Assembly (NCBI RefSeq): GCF_003813905.1
Contig: NZ_RPFJ01000040.1
Coordinates: 20,645-84,644 of the forward strand
DNA from: Aureibaculum marinum
Lineage (GTDB): Bacteria; Bacteroidota; Bacteroidia; Flavobacteriales; Flavobacteriaceae
DNA: 64,000 bases
Direction of reading: 5' to 3'
The translations under genes and the position numbers were made by a program. The notes below the pieces were generated by a model. It searched no databases and was not told the origin of the DNA. It saw only the letters and a list, made by a program, of their open reading frames with translations. Within the stretch, counting starts at the first letter, position 1. Each line of letters begins with the position of its first letter. Below are positions 47,079 through 56,437 of the stretch, piece after piece.

Positions 47079-47531
47079 ACAATTAATTATTAATTAAAGG
47101 CTATTTTTCTTTTTTGATTAATTTACTCTTTTAGAAATTTTCCTAGTAATTTTCGCTATTTCTTAATTGCTTTTTAAAAAATATTTTTTTTATAGAAACT
47201 AAAATGCCTATAGTTAAACTTATAACATAGGTTTAAAAAAAGTCATATTTATACGAACTTAATTTCTTATGGGCACTGAATAGGTAAGTAGGGTTTTGAC
47301 TTTTTAGATCTATGGTGTTATAAAATTAAGAAACATCTTTCTAACTATATTTTGAGGTAGTATAGAAAATTTTGGTTGTAAACCTCTAAATATAAAAATA
47401 ATTGTTAAAAATACACTTAATATTAATTAGATTCTTTAAATTTGCTTCAAATAGTATATAAAGGTAGAGTAGATAGCTATATATTAACAATTCGCCTTAT
47501 ATGATAAGCTTAACCCAAATAACGTATTTGT
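47079..47531. other. AT-rich region upstream of the GH16 gene
   Basis: About 450 bases without a supported gene. A TAnnTTTG element at 47437-47444 gives the GH16 transcript a leader of some 80 bases. No repeat, hairpin or frame of note was seen in the rest. Confidence 0.55.
47437..47444 (+). promoter_or_regulatory. Promoter -7 element for the GH16 gene
   Basis: TAAATTTG matches TAnnTTTG. No TTG box at the normal spacing. Confidence 0.45.
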
Positions 47532-48596
47532 ATGAAAAAACATCCTTTAGTAGTCAGCATATTTATGCTATCAATTTTGTTAGTTTTTACCAGCTGTTCT
47601 AATGATAAATTTAATACGGATCAGCATATCGGTGATATAGAAGAGAATGAGGGTAATAATCCTGATACGCCAGATGAGGAACCTGTAACTTTAGACCCTA
47701 GGCTTCCAGCTGATATTGATTCTACTTATACCATAACATTTGAAGATAATTTTAACCAAGCGGCAGGCACTTTACCAGATGCTAATAAGTGGAAGAGCAG
47801 ACTTCCTTGGGGGCCAGATGTAATTATAAATAAGGAACGTCAATATTATACGGATGTTTTAAACGGAGATAATAAAGCACCTAATCCTTTTAATTTTGAT
47901 GGAGAGCATTTAATTATTACTGCAGGTTTAAACACACCAGAGCAAGCAGAAGCCACAGGACAAGATTATTATTCAGGAGTACTAAGTGGTGCTGAATCTA
48001 CTCCATATCGTGATGGTTATATAGAAGCTAAAATTTGGTATGAACCAGATGTTGACGGCTTTTGGGGAGCTTTTTGGTTATTGCACAAATACTATAGTTC
48101 TCCTGAAGATACAGGTGCCAATGGTATAAGTAGAACTGAGATTGACTGGGAATTTGTACGAGGACCAGGTGGAGAGTTTTTAGGAGGACCTTATGATACG
48201 GACCAAGCTACTATAGCTTATCATTACAATGATGGTGAATGGTCAATATCAAGATCTGGATATCGAGGACCAAATAATACTTCAGGAACATCTGTACAGT
48301 GTGATGGTACTCCGTTAAATCAGTCCTCAGGTATAGGTCCTGTAACACTTCCTGAAGGTGGAGATATAGCAGGAGAATGGCACCGATATGGTGTTTGGAA
48401 AACTGATGAGTTTATAAAATGGTATTTTGACGGAGTTATGGTAGCGAGTATTTGTGATCCTGAAATTGTTAGTCAGATTGAAATGTATCCGATTATTAAC
48501 ATTGCTGTTGGTGGCAACTATCCAGGTCCGCCAAATCCAGAACATTTCCCTACATCTATGTTGGTAGATTACATATGTTTATGGGAACCAAAGTAA
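47532..48596 (+). CDS. Glycoside hydrolase family 16 lipoprotein
   Basis: The 354-residue protein has a lipoprotein signal (LLVFTSC), an Asp/Glu/Pro-rich linker (residues ~25-60), and a GH16 jelly-roll domain. The catalytic region is RTEIDWEFVRG: the nucleophile/acid pair is in the order E-x-D-x-E, the type without the beta-bulge found in lichenases and XTHs and some marine GH16 members, unlike the ExDxxE of laminarinases. ITFEDNF, GYIEAKIWYEP, WGAFWLLHKYY and WHRYGVWKT are other GH16 strands. It should act on a beta-1,3/1,4-type glucan or a marine galactan at the cell surface. Substrate not determinable. Confidence 0.88.
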   Translation: MKKHPLVVSIFMLSILLVFTSCSNDKFNTDQHIGDIEENEGNNPDTPDEEPVTLDPRLPADIDSTYTITFEDNFNQAAGTLPDANKWKSRLPWGPDVIINKERQYYTDVLNGDNKAPNPFNFDGEHLIITAGLNTPEQAEATGQDYYSGVLSGAESTPYRDGYIEAKIWYEPDVDGFWGAFWLLHKYYSSPEDTGANGISRTEIDWEFVRGPGGEFLGGPYDTDQATIAYHYNDGEWSISRSGYRGPNNTSGTSVQCDGTPLNQSSGIGPVTLPEGGDIAGEWHRYGVWKTDEFIKWYFDGVMVASICDPEIVSQIEMYPIINIAVGGNYPGPPNPEHFPTSMLVDYICLWEPK

Positions 48597-48606
48597 TAAT
48601 AGTATT

Positions 48607-48637
48607 AAAACTAAAAAATAGTTTTATTTAGTTTTTT
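48607..48637 (+). terminator. Probable weak terminator of the GH16 gene
   Basis: AAAACTAAA and TTTAGTTTT can pair as a 9-bp AT stem and are followed by T-rich sequence. The stem has little GC, so it is a weak candidate. Confidence 0.5.
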
Positions 48638-48665
48638 TAAGACATTTGGATTATTATACAAGGAA

Positions 48666-50462
48666 CTAATCTGAGTACATTTTATCAATTAGTTCTTTGT
48701 ATTTTTTTGCAATTACTTTTCGTTTTAATTTTAAAGTTGCTGTAATTTCACCAGCTACAATACTAAATTCTTTAGGTAATAAGGTGAATTTTTGGATTTT
48801 TTCAAATTTAGAAAATTCCTTTTGAAGTTCTTCAAATCGTTTTTCAAAAAGCTCTATAATTTGATTATTTGCAATTAAATCTTCTATATCTTTAAAATGA
48901 ATTTTGTGTTCTAAAGCATATTTCTTTAAATTCTCAAAACTAGGAACAGCCAAAGCTGTAACATATTTTTGTTGATCTCCAATAACAGCAATTTGTTCAA
49001 TAAAAGAATCTGTAATTAGTGCATTTTCTAATTTTTGAGGTGCAATATATTTTCCTCCAGACGTTTTCATTAAATCTTTAATTCTGTCTGTTATTATCAA
49101 ATTTCCTTTTTGATCTATTTTACCAGCATCTCCAGTTTTAAACCATCCATCTTCAAAAACGGCAGCAGTAGCTTCTGGTTTTTTATAATAGCCTTTCATT
49201 ACGCCAGGCCCTTTTATTAAAATTTCGTCATTTTCACCAATTTTAATTTCAGTTCCTTTTAATGGTTTACCAGCAGTATTAAACTCAAAATGAGTATCTC
49301 CAAAAAGAGTAGCTGTAGCTGTTGTTTCAGTTAATCCATATCCACACTTAATATTGAGTCCAAAAGAGTGAAAAAACGAAACAAAATCTGCAGCTAAAGG
49401 AGCTCCTCCACATGGCATAAATTTTATGCGTCCACCAAAAACATCTCGTAGTTTACTCAATACCAATTTGTCAGCAATTTTATATTTTAGCTTTAAGCCT
49501 ATTGGTATTTTCTTTTCTAAACGTTTGTGTTTGTTATAATAATTATTCCCAATACCTAATGCCCAACTTGCCAATTTCATTTTAGTAGGCGAAGCTTCTT
49601 TTCTTTTGTCTTGAATAGCGGCAAAAATTTTCTCAAATATTCGAGGTACTGTACACATTAAAGTAGGTTTTACCTCTTTAATAACCTCTACAATTTTTTT
49701 AGGATTTTGATTAAAATAAACTTCTATTCCTTTTTTTAAACAAAAAAATACCCAACTGCGTTCGTAAATATGACTTAAAGGTAAAAAACTTAATGATGAA
49801 TCTTTTTCAGTAACATCTAATTCATAATCATGAGCAACTAATGAAGCACCAAAATTGGTATAATCTAACATAACACCTTTAGGCTCTCCAGTAGTTCCGG
49901 AGGTATAAATAATACTTGCAATATCTTCAAAATTTCGTTCGTAATATCTCTTTTGAAGTTCTGTATTAATTTCTTTAGAAGGTTCAAATGCCATAAAATC
50001 TTCTAAATATAAAGCATTATTTGAAGGGTGAAGTTTAATTGTTTTTGTTAATGCTACTATACATTTTAAATAGTTAGAAGACTCTAAAAGTTCATACGCT
50101 TTATCATATTCATTTTGATCACCAACAAAGAGTAAACTTACTTCGGCATCATTTATTACATATTCAACTTCTTTTTTTGAATTTGTTGCAAAAATTGGTA
50201 TTGTAACAGCTCTAATACGCATAATTGCACAATCTGCAATAATCCAATTAGGCATGTTTTCAGAAAAAATAGCAATATTTTGCTGTTCTTTTATTCCGTA
50301 ATTTATAAGAGCTTTAGATAGTAATTCTATCCTCGAATCAAAATCTATCCAAGAAATTCCTTCCCAGGTATTGCATTCATTATTTTTGTAGTAAACGGCA
50401 TTTTTATTTTTGAAAAGTTTACTATTTTCTTTAATTTCTTCAACTAAATGTTTGTAACTCAT
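48666..50462 (-). CDS. fadD: Long-chain fatty-acid--CoA ligase
   Basis: The 598-residue enzyme is an ANL adenylating protein of the long-chain acyl-CoA synthetase type. The P-loop-like motif is IIYTSGTTGEPKGV, with GYGLTETTA and the hinge GWFKTGDAGKID, and the catalytic-lysine region at MKTSGGKYIAPQ. Fatty acid activation is the usual role; the strongly charged C-terminus (LKRKVIAKKYKELIDKMY) is typical. The gene is single, convergent with GH16. Confidence 0.9.
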   Translation of the reverse strand: MSYKHLVEEIKENSKLFKNKNAVYYKNNECNTWEGISWIDFDSRIELLSKALINYGIKEQQNIAIFSENMPNWIIADCAIMRIRAVTIPIFATNSKKEVEYVINDAEVSLLFVGDQNEYDKAYELLESSNYLKCIVALTKTIKLHPSNNALYLEDFMAFEPSKEINTELQKRYYERNFEDIASIIYTSGTTGEPKGVMLDYTNFGASLVAHDYELDVTEKDSSLSFLPLSHIYERSWVFFCLKKGIEVYFNQNPKKIVEVIKEVKPTLMCTVPRIFEKIFAAIQDKRKEASPTKMKLASWALGIGNNYYNKHKRLEKKIPIGLKLKYKIADKLVLSKLRDVFGGRIKFMPCGGAPLAADFVSFFHSFGLNIKCGYGLTETTATATLFGDTHFEFNTAGKPLKGTEIKIGENDEILIKGPGVMKGYYKKPEATAAVFEDGWFKTGDAGKIDQKGNLIITDRIKDLMKTSGGKYIAPQKLENALITDSFIEQIAVIGDQQKYVTALAVPSFENLKKYALEHKIHFKDIEDLIANNQIIELFEKRFEELQKEFSKFEKIQKFTLLPKEFSIVAGEITATLKLKRKVIAKKYKELIDKMYSD

Positions 50463-50726
50463 TAAACTATTGTTGTTTGTAAATTAAAATAAACTATAGT
50501 CTATTTTAACAGCTACAAAGGTACTAATAATTGTACTTTTACGGCTTTTATTTAAGCATTTTGATTTTATAAAAGCATAAAATGTCTCAACTTTTTTTAA
50601 TGATATTTATGTTGATTTTTATGAAAAACTAGTTCATAAAACAGCTTATTTGGATACGAATTCTAATTGTTTTTTATAAGCTTTAATTCTAACATGAGCA
50701 GAGCGTACTCTTTATAGTATGCCTTA

Positions 50727-51722
50727 TTAATTTACATTAACTACAGTTCTTCCTTTTAATTTGCCTTGTAACATTAAATCAATTTTTTCTTTTAATTGTG
50801 CTAACGTTATTTCTGTAGCTGTATCAGATAATTGGTCTAATTTCCATTGACTAGCGAATTTTTCCCATACTTTTTCTCGATACTTCATAGGGTAATTTTG
50901 AGAATCTATCCCAATTAAAGTTATTCCTCTTAATATAAACGGAAAAACGGTTACGTCTAGTTTTGGAGAAGCAACATTTCCGCAACAAGTAACAACACCC
51001 ATTGGTTGTATTGATTTTATAATATTTTCAAGAATTACACCTCCAACGGTATCTATACCACCAGCATAAATAGATTTTAGTAACGGTCTTTTATCCATAT
51101 TTTCAACATCTTTTCGCATAATTATTTCATCGGCACCTAAATCTTTTAAAAAATTAATTTCTACTTCTTTACCGGTTATTGCAACAGTTTTATACCCCAT
51201 TTTTTTTAAAATTTTTAAACTCATAGAACCAACACCTCCAGTGGCTCCAGAAACAATTATTGGACCATCTTCAGGTTTAACAAGCTCACTTAATTTTAAT
51301 ACAGATATACCTGCAGTTAACCCTGCTGTGCCAATAACCATAGCTTCTTTTATTGAAAGATTTTTAGGGAGTTTTACTGCCCAACTTGCAGGTACTTTTA
51401 TGTATTCTGCAAAGCCTCCATCTGTATTCATACCTAAGTCATAACTGGTAACAATTACGTGCTCTGAAACTTTAAATTTGGGCGACTTAGAAGCTACAAC
51501 AGTTCCTACAGCATCAATACCGGGTGTATGAGGATATTTTTTGGTAACTCCTTTATTTCCTGATGCAGATAAGGCATCTTTATAATTTAATGAACTATAA
51601 CTTACTTTTATAAGTAGTTCATCTTCGGTTACATTAGAAAATGGCATTTCTTTAATAGTAGAAACATAAGTATTATCAATTTCTTCAACTCTAAAAGCTT
51701 TGTATGTTGCTTGCTTACTCAT
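50727..51722 (-). CDS. acuI: AcuI/YhdH family quinone-oxidoreductase-like protein
   Basis: The 332-residue product begins at ATG 51722 (MSKQATYKAFRVEE) with the MDR fold of the YhdH/AcuI type: YSSLNYKDALSASG, HTPGIDAVGTV, VSGATGGVGSMS for NADPH binding and CGNVASPKLDVTVFPFILRG. AcuI proteins reduce acryloyl-CoA or related compounds and protect against acrylate. An upstream in-frame TTG start (51788) would add 22 residues that overlap the promoter region and lack family support. It is divergent from an HxlR regulator gene. Confidence 0.9.
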   Translation of the reverse strand: MSKQATYKAFRVEEIDNTYVSTIKEMPFSNVTEDELLIKVSYSSLNYKDALSASGNKGVTKKYPHTPGIDAVGTVVASKSPKFKVSEHVIVTSYDLGMNTDGGFAEYIKVPASWAVKLPKNLSIKEAMVIGTAGLTAGISVLKLSELVKPEDGPIIVSGATGGVGSMSLKILKKMGYKTVAITGKEVEINFLKDLGADEIIMRKDVENMDKRPLLKSIYAGGIDTVGGVILENIIKSIQPMGVVTCCGNVASPKLDVTVFPFILRGITLIGIDSQNYPMKYREKVWEKFASQWKLDQLSDTATEITLAQLKEKIDLMLQGKLKGRTVVNVN

Positions 51723-51863
51723 AATCGTTATTTTATTTGTTTTGCTTATTTTTACATCAAATTTCGATAAAAATATACTGGTATACAAGAACTTACAATT
51801 TATACAGATACGAACATTTTGTGCTGTATTGTCTGTTTACAAAGGGTAAAAGCATAAAAAAAA

Positions 51864-52184
51864 ATGAAAAAAAGTTATTGTCCGATAGATACATTTATAA
51901 ATGCTATAAAAGGGAAACGAAAAGGCACTATTATTTTACATCTTTTTCAAGGGACTAAAAGATATAATGAGTTGGTAAAACTGATGCCTGACATAAGTGA
52001 ACGCATGCTTACCAAACAGCTAAAAGAATTAGAACATGATGGTTTAATTAAAAGAACTGTTTTTCCTGAAGTGCCACCACGAGTTGAATATAGTTTAACA
52101 GCATTAGGTAAAGATATTCATCCAGTTTTAAAAGGAATGTATAAAGGTGGACTACTTTTTGAAGAACGTATTGTAAGTTTATAA
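51864..52184 (+). CDS. HxlR family transcriptional regulator
   Basis: The 106-residue protein is a short winged-helix HxlR/YodB/QorR-type regulator: GKRKGTIILHLFQGTKRYNEL, PDISERMLTKQLKELEHDGLI, and PRVEYSLTALG are its characteristic segments. Cys6 (SYCPID) is in the position of the redox-sensing Cys of HypR and YodB. Divergence from an NADPH oxidoreductase gene, as for QorR-qor pairs, suggests it represses acuI and responds to electrophiles. Operators were not identified beyond a GTATAC hexamer in the spacer. Confidence 0.9.
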   Translation: MKKSYCPIDTFINAIKGKRKGTIILHLFQGTKRYNELVKLMPDISERMLTKQLKELEHDGLIKRTVFPEVPPRVEYSLTALGKDIHPVLKGMYKGGLLFEERIVSL

Positions 52185-52191
52185 ACTTGAT

Positions 52192-52668
52192 TTACAACGG
52201 TTGTACATGTTTTTTTAATAGTACATCAATTCTTCTTTTATTTTGTTGTTGTAATAATGCGGGATATAAATTCAATAAAATATTAGCGAGCATCATGGTG
52301 AGTGCAAAAACGATATGCTCACTAAAACAGTTATAGATTGCGATAATTGTTACAAAAATAAATCCGATTAAATGACTTATTTCAGAAAAGGTCATTTCTT
52401 TTCGTATTTCAGTTAAATCTGTTTTTTTATGTTCTACTTTAAGTTTCTGATTTAAGTATTTAAAAAAAGTGTTTTTAACAATCCATTTAAAATAGTTTAG
52501 GCCAATAATAGTATTACGTTTTTTACTAGTAATAAAGTTGAGGTGTGATGCTTTTTTATAATACTTAGTTTTCATAAATAAGCTATTGAGTATCATTCCT
52601 ACAATCCATGAAATAACCGACATAGATATTCCATTTAAAAACCCTAAGAGTGCATATTGTAGAATCAC
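52192..52668 (-). CDS. CrtO-like (glycosyl-diaponeurosporenoate acyltransferase family) membrane protein
   Basis: The 158-residue protein has four hydrophobic helices and resembles the small membrane family named after staphylococcal CrtO: LNYFKWIVKNTFFKYLN, SEISHLIGFIFVTII and NILLNLYPALLQQQNKRRID, which is close to the family's C-terminal NLYPxxxQxxNRxR signature. The family is present far beyond staphyloxanthin producers, so a carotenoid acyl-transfer role is not implied; no carotenoid genes are near. It lies between the HxlR gene (convergent, 7 bp) and the HNH nuclease (same strand). Confidence 0.6.
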   Translation of the reverse strand: MILQYALLGFLNGISMSVISWIVGMILNSLFMKTKYYKKASHLNFITSKKRNTIIGLNYFKWIVKNTFFKYLNQKLKVEHKKTDLTEIRKEMTFSEISHLIGFIFVTIIAIYNCFSEHIVFALTMMLANILLNLYPALLQQQNKRRIDVLLKKHVQPL

Positions 52669-52733
52669 TTTTTTTGTTTTAATTAAATTTTAGGGGTAGT
52701 ACTTTTTTAGAATACAACTTCCATTTGATATTT

Positions 52734-53936
52734 TTAAGCTTCGTTATAAATTCTACTCAATTCTCGTTTAATGTCTATAAAGTCAAGGTCAATTTCCAAC
52801 GTTTCGGATAAACCTGTGTTTATAACATAAACAAAAGACTCCTTTCTGTAAATATATTCGCCTTTTCTCAAAGAATTTTCGATGTTGTCAGATTTTGCAA
52901 GTAGGCAAACTAATTGATAATCTTTATTTATAGCGTCTGTTTTATTACTTGGATGAGCTTTTGCGTAATGTTGAGTTGGTGTTAGTTTGATTAAATTTTC
53001 AAGATAATGTGCTAATTGAGGAAATTCTGATTTTGGAAAAATGTGATGAATTTGTGTTGCTTCACCATTTGCCCATTGGTCTTTAATTTCACTTTCTTTA
53101 TACATTTTTCGAATCATATTCATTGCTTTTTGAACTTGATAATCTGAATATGCTTCATTTTGAGCCATCATTAAAGTTTCGTGTTCTTCTACAGCTTCAT
53201 TTCTTGATACATTCTTGTTTTTTCCAACATCTCTCCAATTAGGACGATTGTACATTAAATCTGTATAGTAAAATTGGTTAGCTGAAAGTCTACCTTTTAC
53301 AGTACCTTGAATATTATTTTGACAAGCATAAACATTTAGAATTTTAGGGAAAATCCTGTTTACCTCTGTAGTTCCATTTATAGCTGTATTGCCAATAATA
53401 AATCTTTGAAAGCGAGTTTTTAAATCTTGAAAGTCAGCATTATCAACTGAACCATTAATACATTTACTTTTAAATTCTTCAAAATATCTTAATTCGTTGC
53501 TATCTGATAATACTTTTATCAAGTAATGGTAAAGAAATAAATACGCATTTCTTTCTTTCATTGCTATGAACTCAAGAATTGGTTTATTGGTTATGTGATA
53601 AAGATTTTTATTTCCATCTTTTCGCATTGCCAAAACGCCTGAATAAGCTAATGTTCTTAATGGTTGAGAAGTAAACTTGTCATATTCTTGACGAGTTGTT
53701 TCATTTTTTGCATCAGGTTTATTGAAAATTGCCTTTACGTTTGTATTAAAGTAGCTGTCGTTCCAAATATCATCTTTCGTAAATTCAATATCTCTGTCTG
53801 CTGTATAGTTTAAAACACAGTCAGCCATAATGCAAAGTACATCTGGCGTAACTTTTTGGTCCATAAATCTTGCATCTTTAGATTTTCTAACGTCAAAATC
53901 AAAATTTGCAAAGTGCTCGTTAAGTTGTTCTATCAT
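52734..53936 (-). CDS. HNH restriction endonuclease
   Basis: The 400-residue protein ends its gene operon after the methyltransferase, with start codon overlapping the methyltransferase stop by 4 bp (ATGA). A beta-beta-alpha-metal HNH motif lies at about 297-330: IHHIFPKSE, LENLIKLTPTQHYAKAHP with His298 as likely general base, Asn314 and His323 as ligands. The first 290 residues include long helices and a stretch (LIKVLSDSNELRYFEEFKSK) with no family I recognise; it presumably recognises DNA. As restriction partner of the fused methyltransferase it should cut an unmethylated asymmetric site. Function is by context; the HNH call is firm. Confidence 0.82.
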   Translation of the reverse strand: MIEQLNEHFANFDFDVRKSKDARFMDQKVTPDVLCIMADCVLNYTADRDIEFTKDDIWNDSYFNTNVKAIFNKPDAKNETTRQEYDKFTSQPLRTLAYSGVLAMRKDGNKNLYHITNKPILEFIAMKERNAYLFLYHYLIKVLSDSNELRYFEEFKSKCINGSVDNADFQDLKTRFQRFIIGNTAINGTTEVNRIFPKILNVYACQNNIQGTVKGRLSANQFYYTDLMYNRPNWRDVGKNKNVSRNEAVEEHETLMMAQNEAYSDYQVQKAMNMIRKMYKESEIKDQWANGEATQIHHIFPKSEFPQLAHYLENLIKLTPTQHYAKAHPSNKTDAINKDYQLVCLLAKSDNIENSLRKGEYIYRKESFVYVINTGLSETLEIDLDFIDIKRELSRIYNEA

Positions 53937-56437
53937 TCAGTTATTTCTTTTAATAAGCCAAAGAAAAATACGGAATTGTTGTCAATATTTAAAGACCTTG
54001 TTCCGTAGTTTCTTGCAACTCTATAATAGTTTTCAAATTCTTCTGTGCTATAAAATTCTAAATCTTGTTCCGTAGGTAAACGACTTCCATTTTTTAAAGT
54101 CAATAAAGCAACTGAACCATCAGTAATTGTATTCTTTGGTAAAAAACTTGCTCTTGGATAATAAGTTAGATTTGGAACCATTACTACATCAGATTCGTTG
54201 TAGAATTTAGAAACAGCAAGTTCCTCAATTTCATCAACGTAACAATCATAGCCATCAATTTTTTTTATTTCATTGTTGCCAATGTTTCTCGATTTTAAAA
54301 CTCTTACTTTGCCTTTGTCTTGTGTAATTGATTTTGTGATTTGCCTATCTCTGAAACTATTAAAAATATCAAGTTTCATTTTAGAAACGACATTATCGAA
54401 ACTTGCATCTCTGTAAATTAGCCAATAAGGAAAATCATCAGAAAAAATATATTCTTTGCTTTCTTCCTTATACGAGTTTTTGATGTAACTTTCAATTATT
54501 ACACTATCTTTTGTTGAAACGGAAGAAGAGCATAAAAAACTTACAGTTTCAATTTTTACACCCTTAAAAGCTTTTTCTCCATAGTCACATATTTTCTGTA
54601 AATCACAACTTTTTAAAAGGTCTCTTGTTTTATTAAATTCAGGTGCATTTAATAAGCTTTTAGGAACAATTAAAGAAACATAGTTTCCTAAACGCAATGA
54701 CTTTTCAATAAAAAAAGAAAATATATTATTAGTGTCGGAATTATGTGCTTTAAACTTATATATATCTAATAATTCTTTGTTCTTTGTTACTTTTCCATAT
54801 GGTGGATTACCAACAACGATGTCGTATTTTGTTTTACAATTCCAAAGTAGAAAATCTGTATGTTTAAAGTTGATTTTAAAGTTTTTCGGAACTTTAATTT
54901 TTGACAAAATTGTCTTTAAAATTTGCAATGAATTGTTGTCAATATCACAAACATCAAGAATTACTTCGTCTTTTTTTTCATATTTTTCAAACAACATTGG
55001 AATGAAATTACCAACTCCTACAGATGGTTCAAGAATTCTTATTTTCTTTTTCTTTTTTAGTTCTGGTAAATCTTTTATTACAGAATAAGCAATATCTTTT
55101 CTTGTAAAATAGGCACTTGTTTTTAATCTTTCCGAGTTAGAATGCTCTGCTATTAAAAAAATATTATCTAAAGAATAGTTTTTGAAGTTATTCTTGATGA
55201 AACTTACGATATTCTCTGTTTTGTTTAGCTTGAATTCTTCTTCAAGAGATTTTATTTGAGATAAAGACAAACTTTCATTTTTGTTTGCTTTTTTAATATT
55301 AGAAGCAATATTTTTAAAAACTCCTGTTGGCACTGCTTCCCCTAAACAATGTCTAATATTAAGTTCTTCCTTTTTTAAGAAAGCCTTTTTTTCTAATTCT
55401 GTTAACTTATTAAGTTTATCAGTTTTAATATGAGACCATTCAAAAGATTCTGGAATAGATAACATTCTCATTAATTCTCTTATTGAAAATACTCTATTAT
55501 CTGATGGATGAACCGTATTTTGACTTGCTAAAATGTCATTTCTTGTATGGACACAAGGACCTTCTTTATCCCAATACCATCGAGCATATTTATCTCCATT
55601 CTTACTCTTATTATTGACAATTTCGCCGTTAATAATTCTGTGAGGAATTCTTTCAGGTTCGGAATTTTCAAATGCTGATTGACCTTCTTCTAAATTTTCA
55701 ATCCAAGGAAGCATTCTTTGGTCAAATTCGCGATAAGAATGAAAAATGTCATTTGAAATTTCTCCCATTTCTGTTAATGATGGTAAATCTCCAATTAGCT
55801 GACGTAAAGTTTTTGATTTTTGCTTTTTAGGAAATATATCATAAGGTGTTATGTTTGGAATATCTTTTCTTACTCCAATAACTAATGTTCTTGTTCTGCT
55901 TGAATTGGAACCATATTCTTTGAAGTTTACAATTTTATATAAAATATTATAATTGCCTCCAAGATTATATTTAATAGCTTCTTTTATTGGTTTTACAACA
56001 CCATCAATGTCTGTACACGTAGTGTTTAAAAATGCTCGTACATTCTCAAAAACAAAATATTTTGGAAGAATCTTATTTGTTAATTTTATTGATTCAACAA
56101 CTAAAGAATTCCTTGATATTTCATCATTCTTTTTGTGATTAGCAACAGACATACCTTGACAAGGTGGCGTTGCTATTAAAACATCTGGCGTTTTAATTTT
56201 ATGTTTCTCTTGCCAAAACTTTAATTCATTAAGAAGTTTTTGTTTAACTTCTTGCTTAGTAATATCTCCATCAATGTATCCACTTTCGTATTTACATTTG
56301 TTGTTAAAAGCTTGTATTTTAAGTCTTTTAGTAAGTAGTTCGTTAGTAGCAATGCATTCAAAACCATTAAGTTTGAAGCCATAGCATCCAACACCAGCAC
56401 TACTGAATAGGCTAATATATGTTAATGGTTTTTTCAT
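53933..56437 (-). CDS. Fused cytosine-C5 / adenine-N6 DNA methyltransferase
   Basis: Two complete methyltransferases lie in one 834-residue chain. Residues ~5-378 are a C5 enzyme: motif I FSSAGVGCYGF, PPCQ at 91-94 with catalytic Cys93, ENV at 131-133, RTRT near 181 (QxRxR-type), and motif X LGEAVPTGV near 365. A Lys/Asn-rich linker (about 380-435) leads to an Eco57I/IIS-like N6 enzyme: TSAYFTRKDIA, motif I LEPSVGVGNF (469-478) and NPPY at 544-547, then a target-recognition region to the end. Both enzymes would modify the two strands of one asymmetric site. Both neighbours overlap by 4 bp, so the operon is controller, methyltransferase, nuclease. Confidence 0.92.
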   Translation of the reverse strand: MKKPLTYISLFSSAGVGCYGFKLNGFECIATNELLTKRLKIQAFNNKCKYESGYIDGDITKQEVKQKLLNELKFWQEKHKIKTPDVLIATPPCQGMSVANHKKNDEISRNSLVVESIKLTNKILPKYFVFENVRAFLNTTCTDIDGVVKPIKEAIKYNLGGNYNILYKIVNFKEYGSNSSRTRTLVIGVRKDIPNITPYDIFPKKQKSKTLRQLIGDLPSLTEMGEISNDIFHSYREFDQRMLPWIENLEEGQSAFENSEPERIPHRIINGEIVNNKSKNGDKYARWYWDKEGPCVHTRNDILASQNTVHPSDNRVFSIRELMRMLSIPESFEWSHIKTDKLNKLTELEKKAFLKKEELNIRHCLGEAVPTGVFKNIASNIKKANKNESLSLSQIKSLEEEFKLNKTENIVSFIKNNFKNYSLDNIFLIAEHSNSERLKTSAYFTRKDIAYSVIKDLPELKKKKKIRILEPSVGVGNFIPMLFEKYEKKDEVILDVCDIDNNSLQILKTILSKIKVPKNFKINFKHTDFLLWNCKTKYDIVVGNPPYGKVTKNKELLDIYKFKAHNSDTNNIFSFFIEKSLRLGNYVSLIVPKSLLNAPEFNKTRDLLKSCDLQKICDYGEKAFKGVKIETVSFLCSSSVSTKDSVIIESYIKNSYKEESKEYIFSDDFPYWLIYRDASFDNVVSKMKLDIFNSFRDRQITKSITQDKGKVRVLKSRNIGNNEIKKIDGYDCYVDEIEELAVSKFYNESDVVMVPNLTYYPRASFLPKNTITDGSVALLTLKNGSRLPTEQDLEFYSTEEFENYYRVARNYGTRSLNIDNNSVFFFGLLKEITE

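Noticed and set aside
50690..50726. Hairpin GCGTACT-N6-AGTATGC after acuI
   Set aside because: Only 7 bp with a G-T pair and no T-run on the relevant strand; too weak to call as a terminator.
54732..55088. 118-codon frame antisense to the fused methyltransferase
   Set aside because: Low-complexity Phe/Ser-rich product, complementary to the conserved NPPY region; no family pattern.
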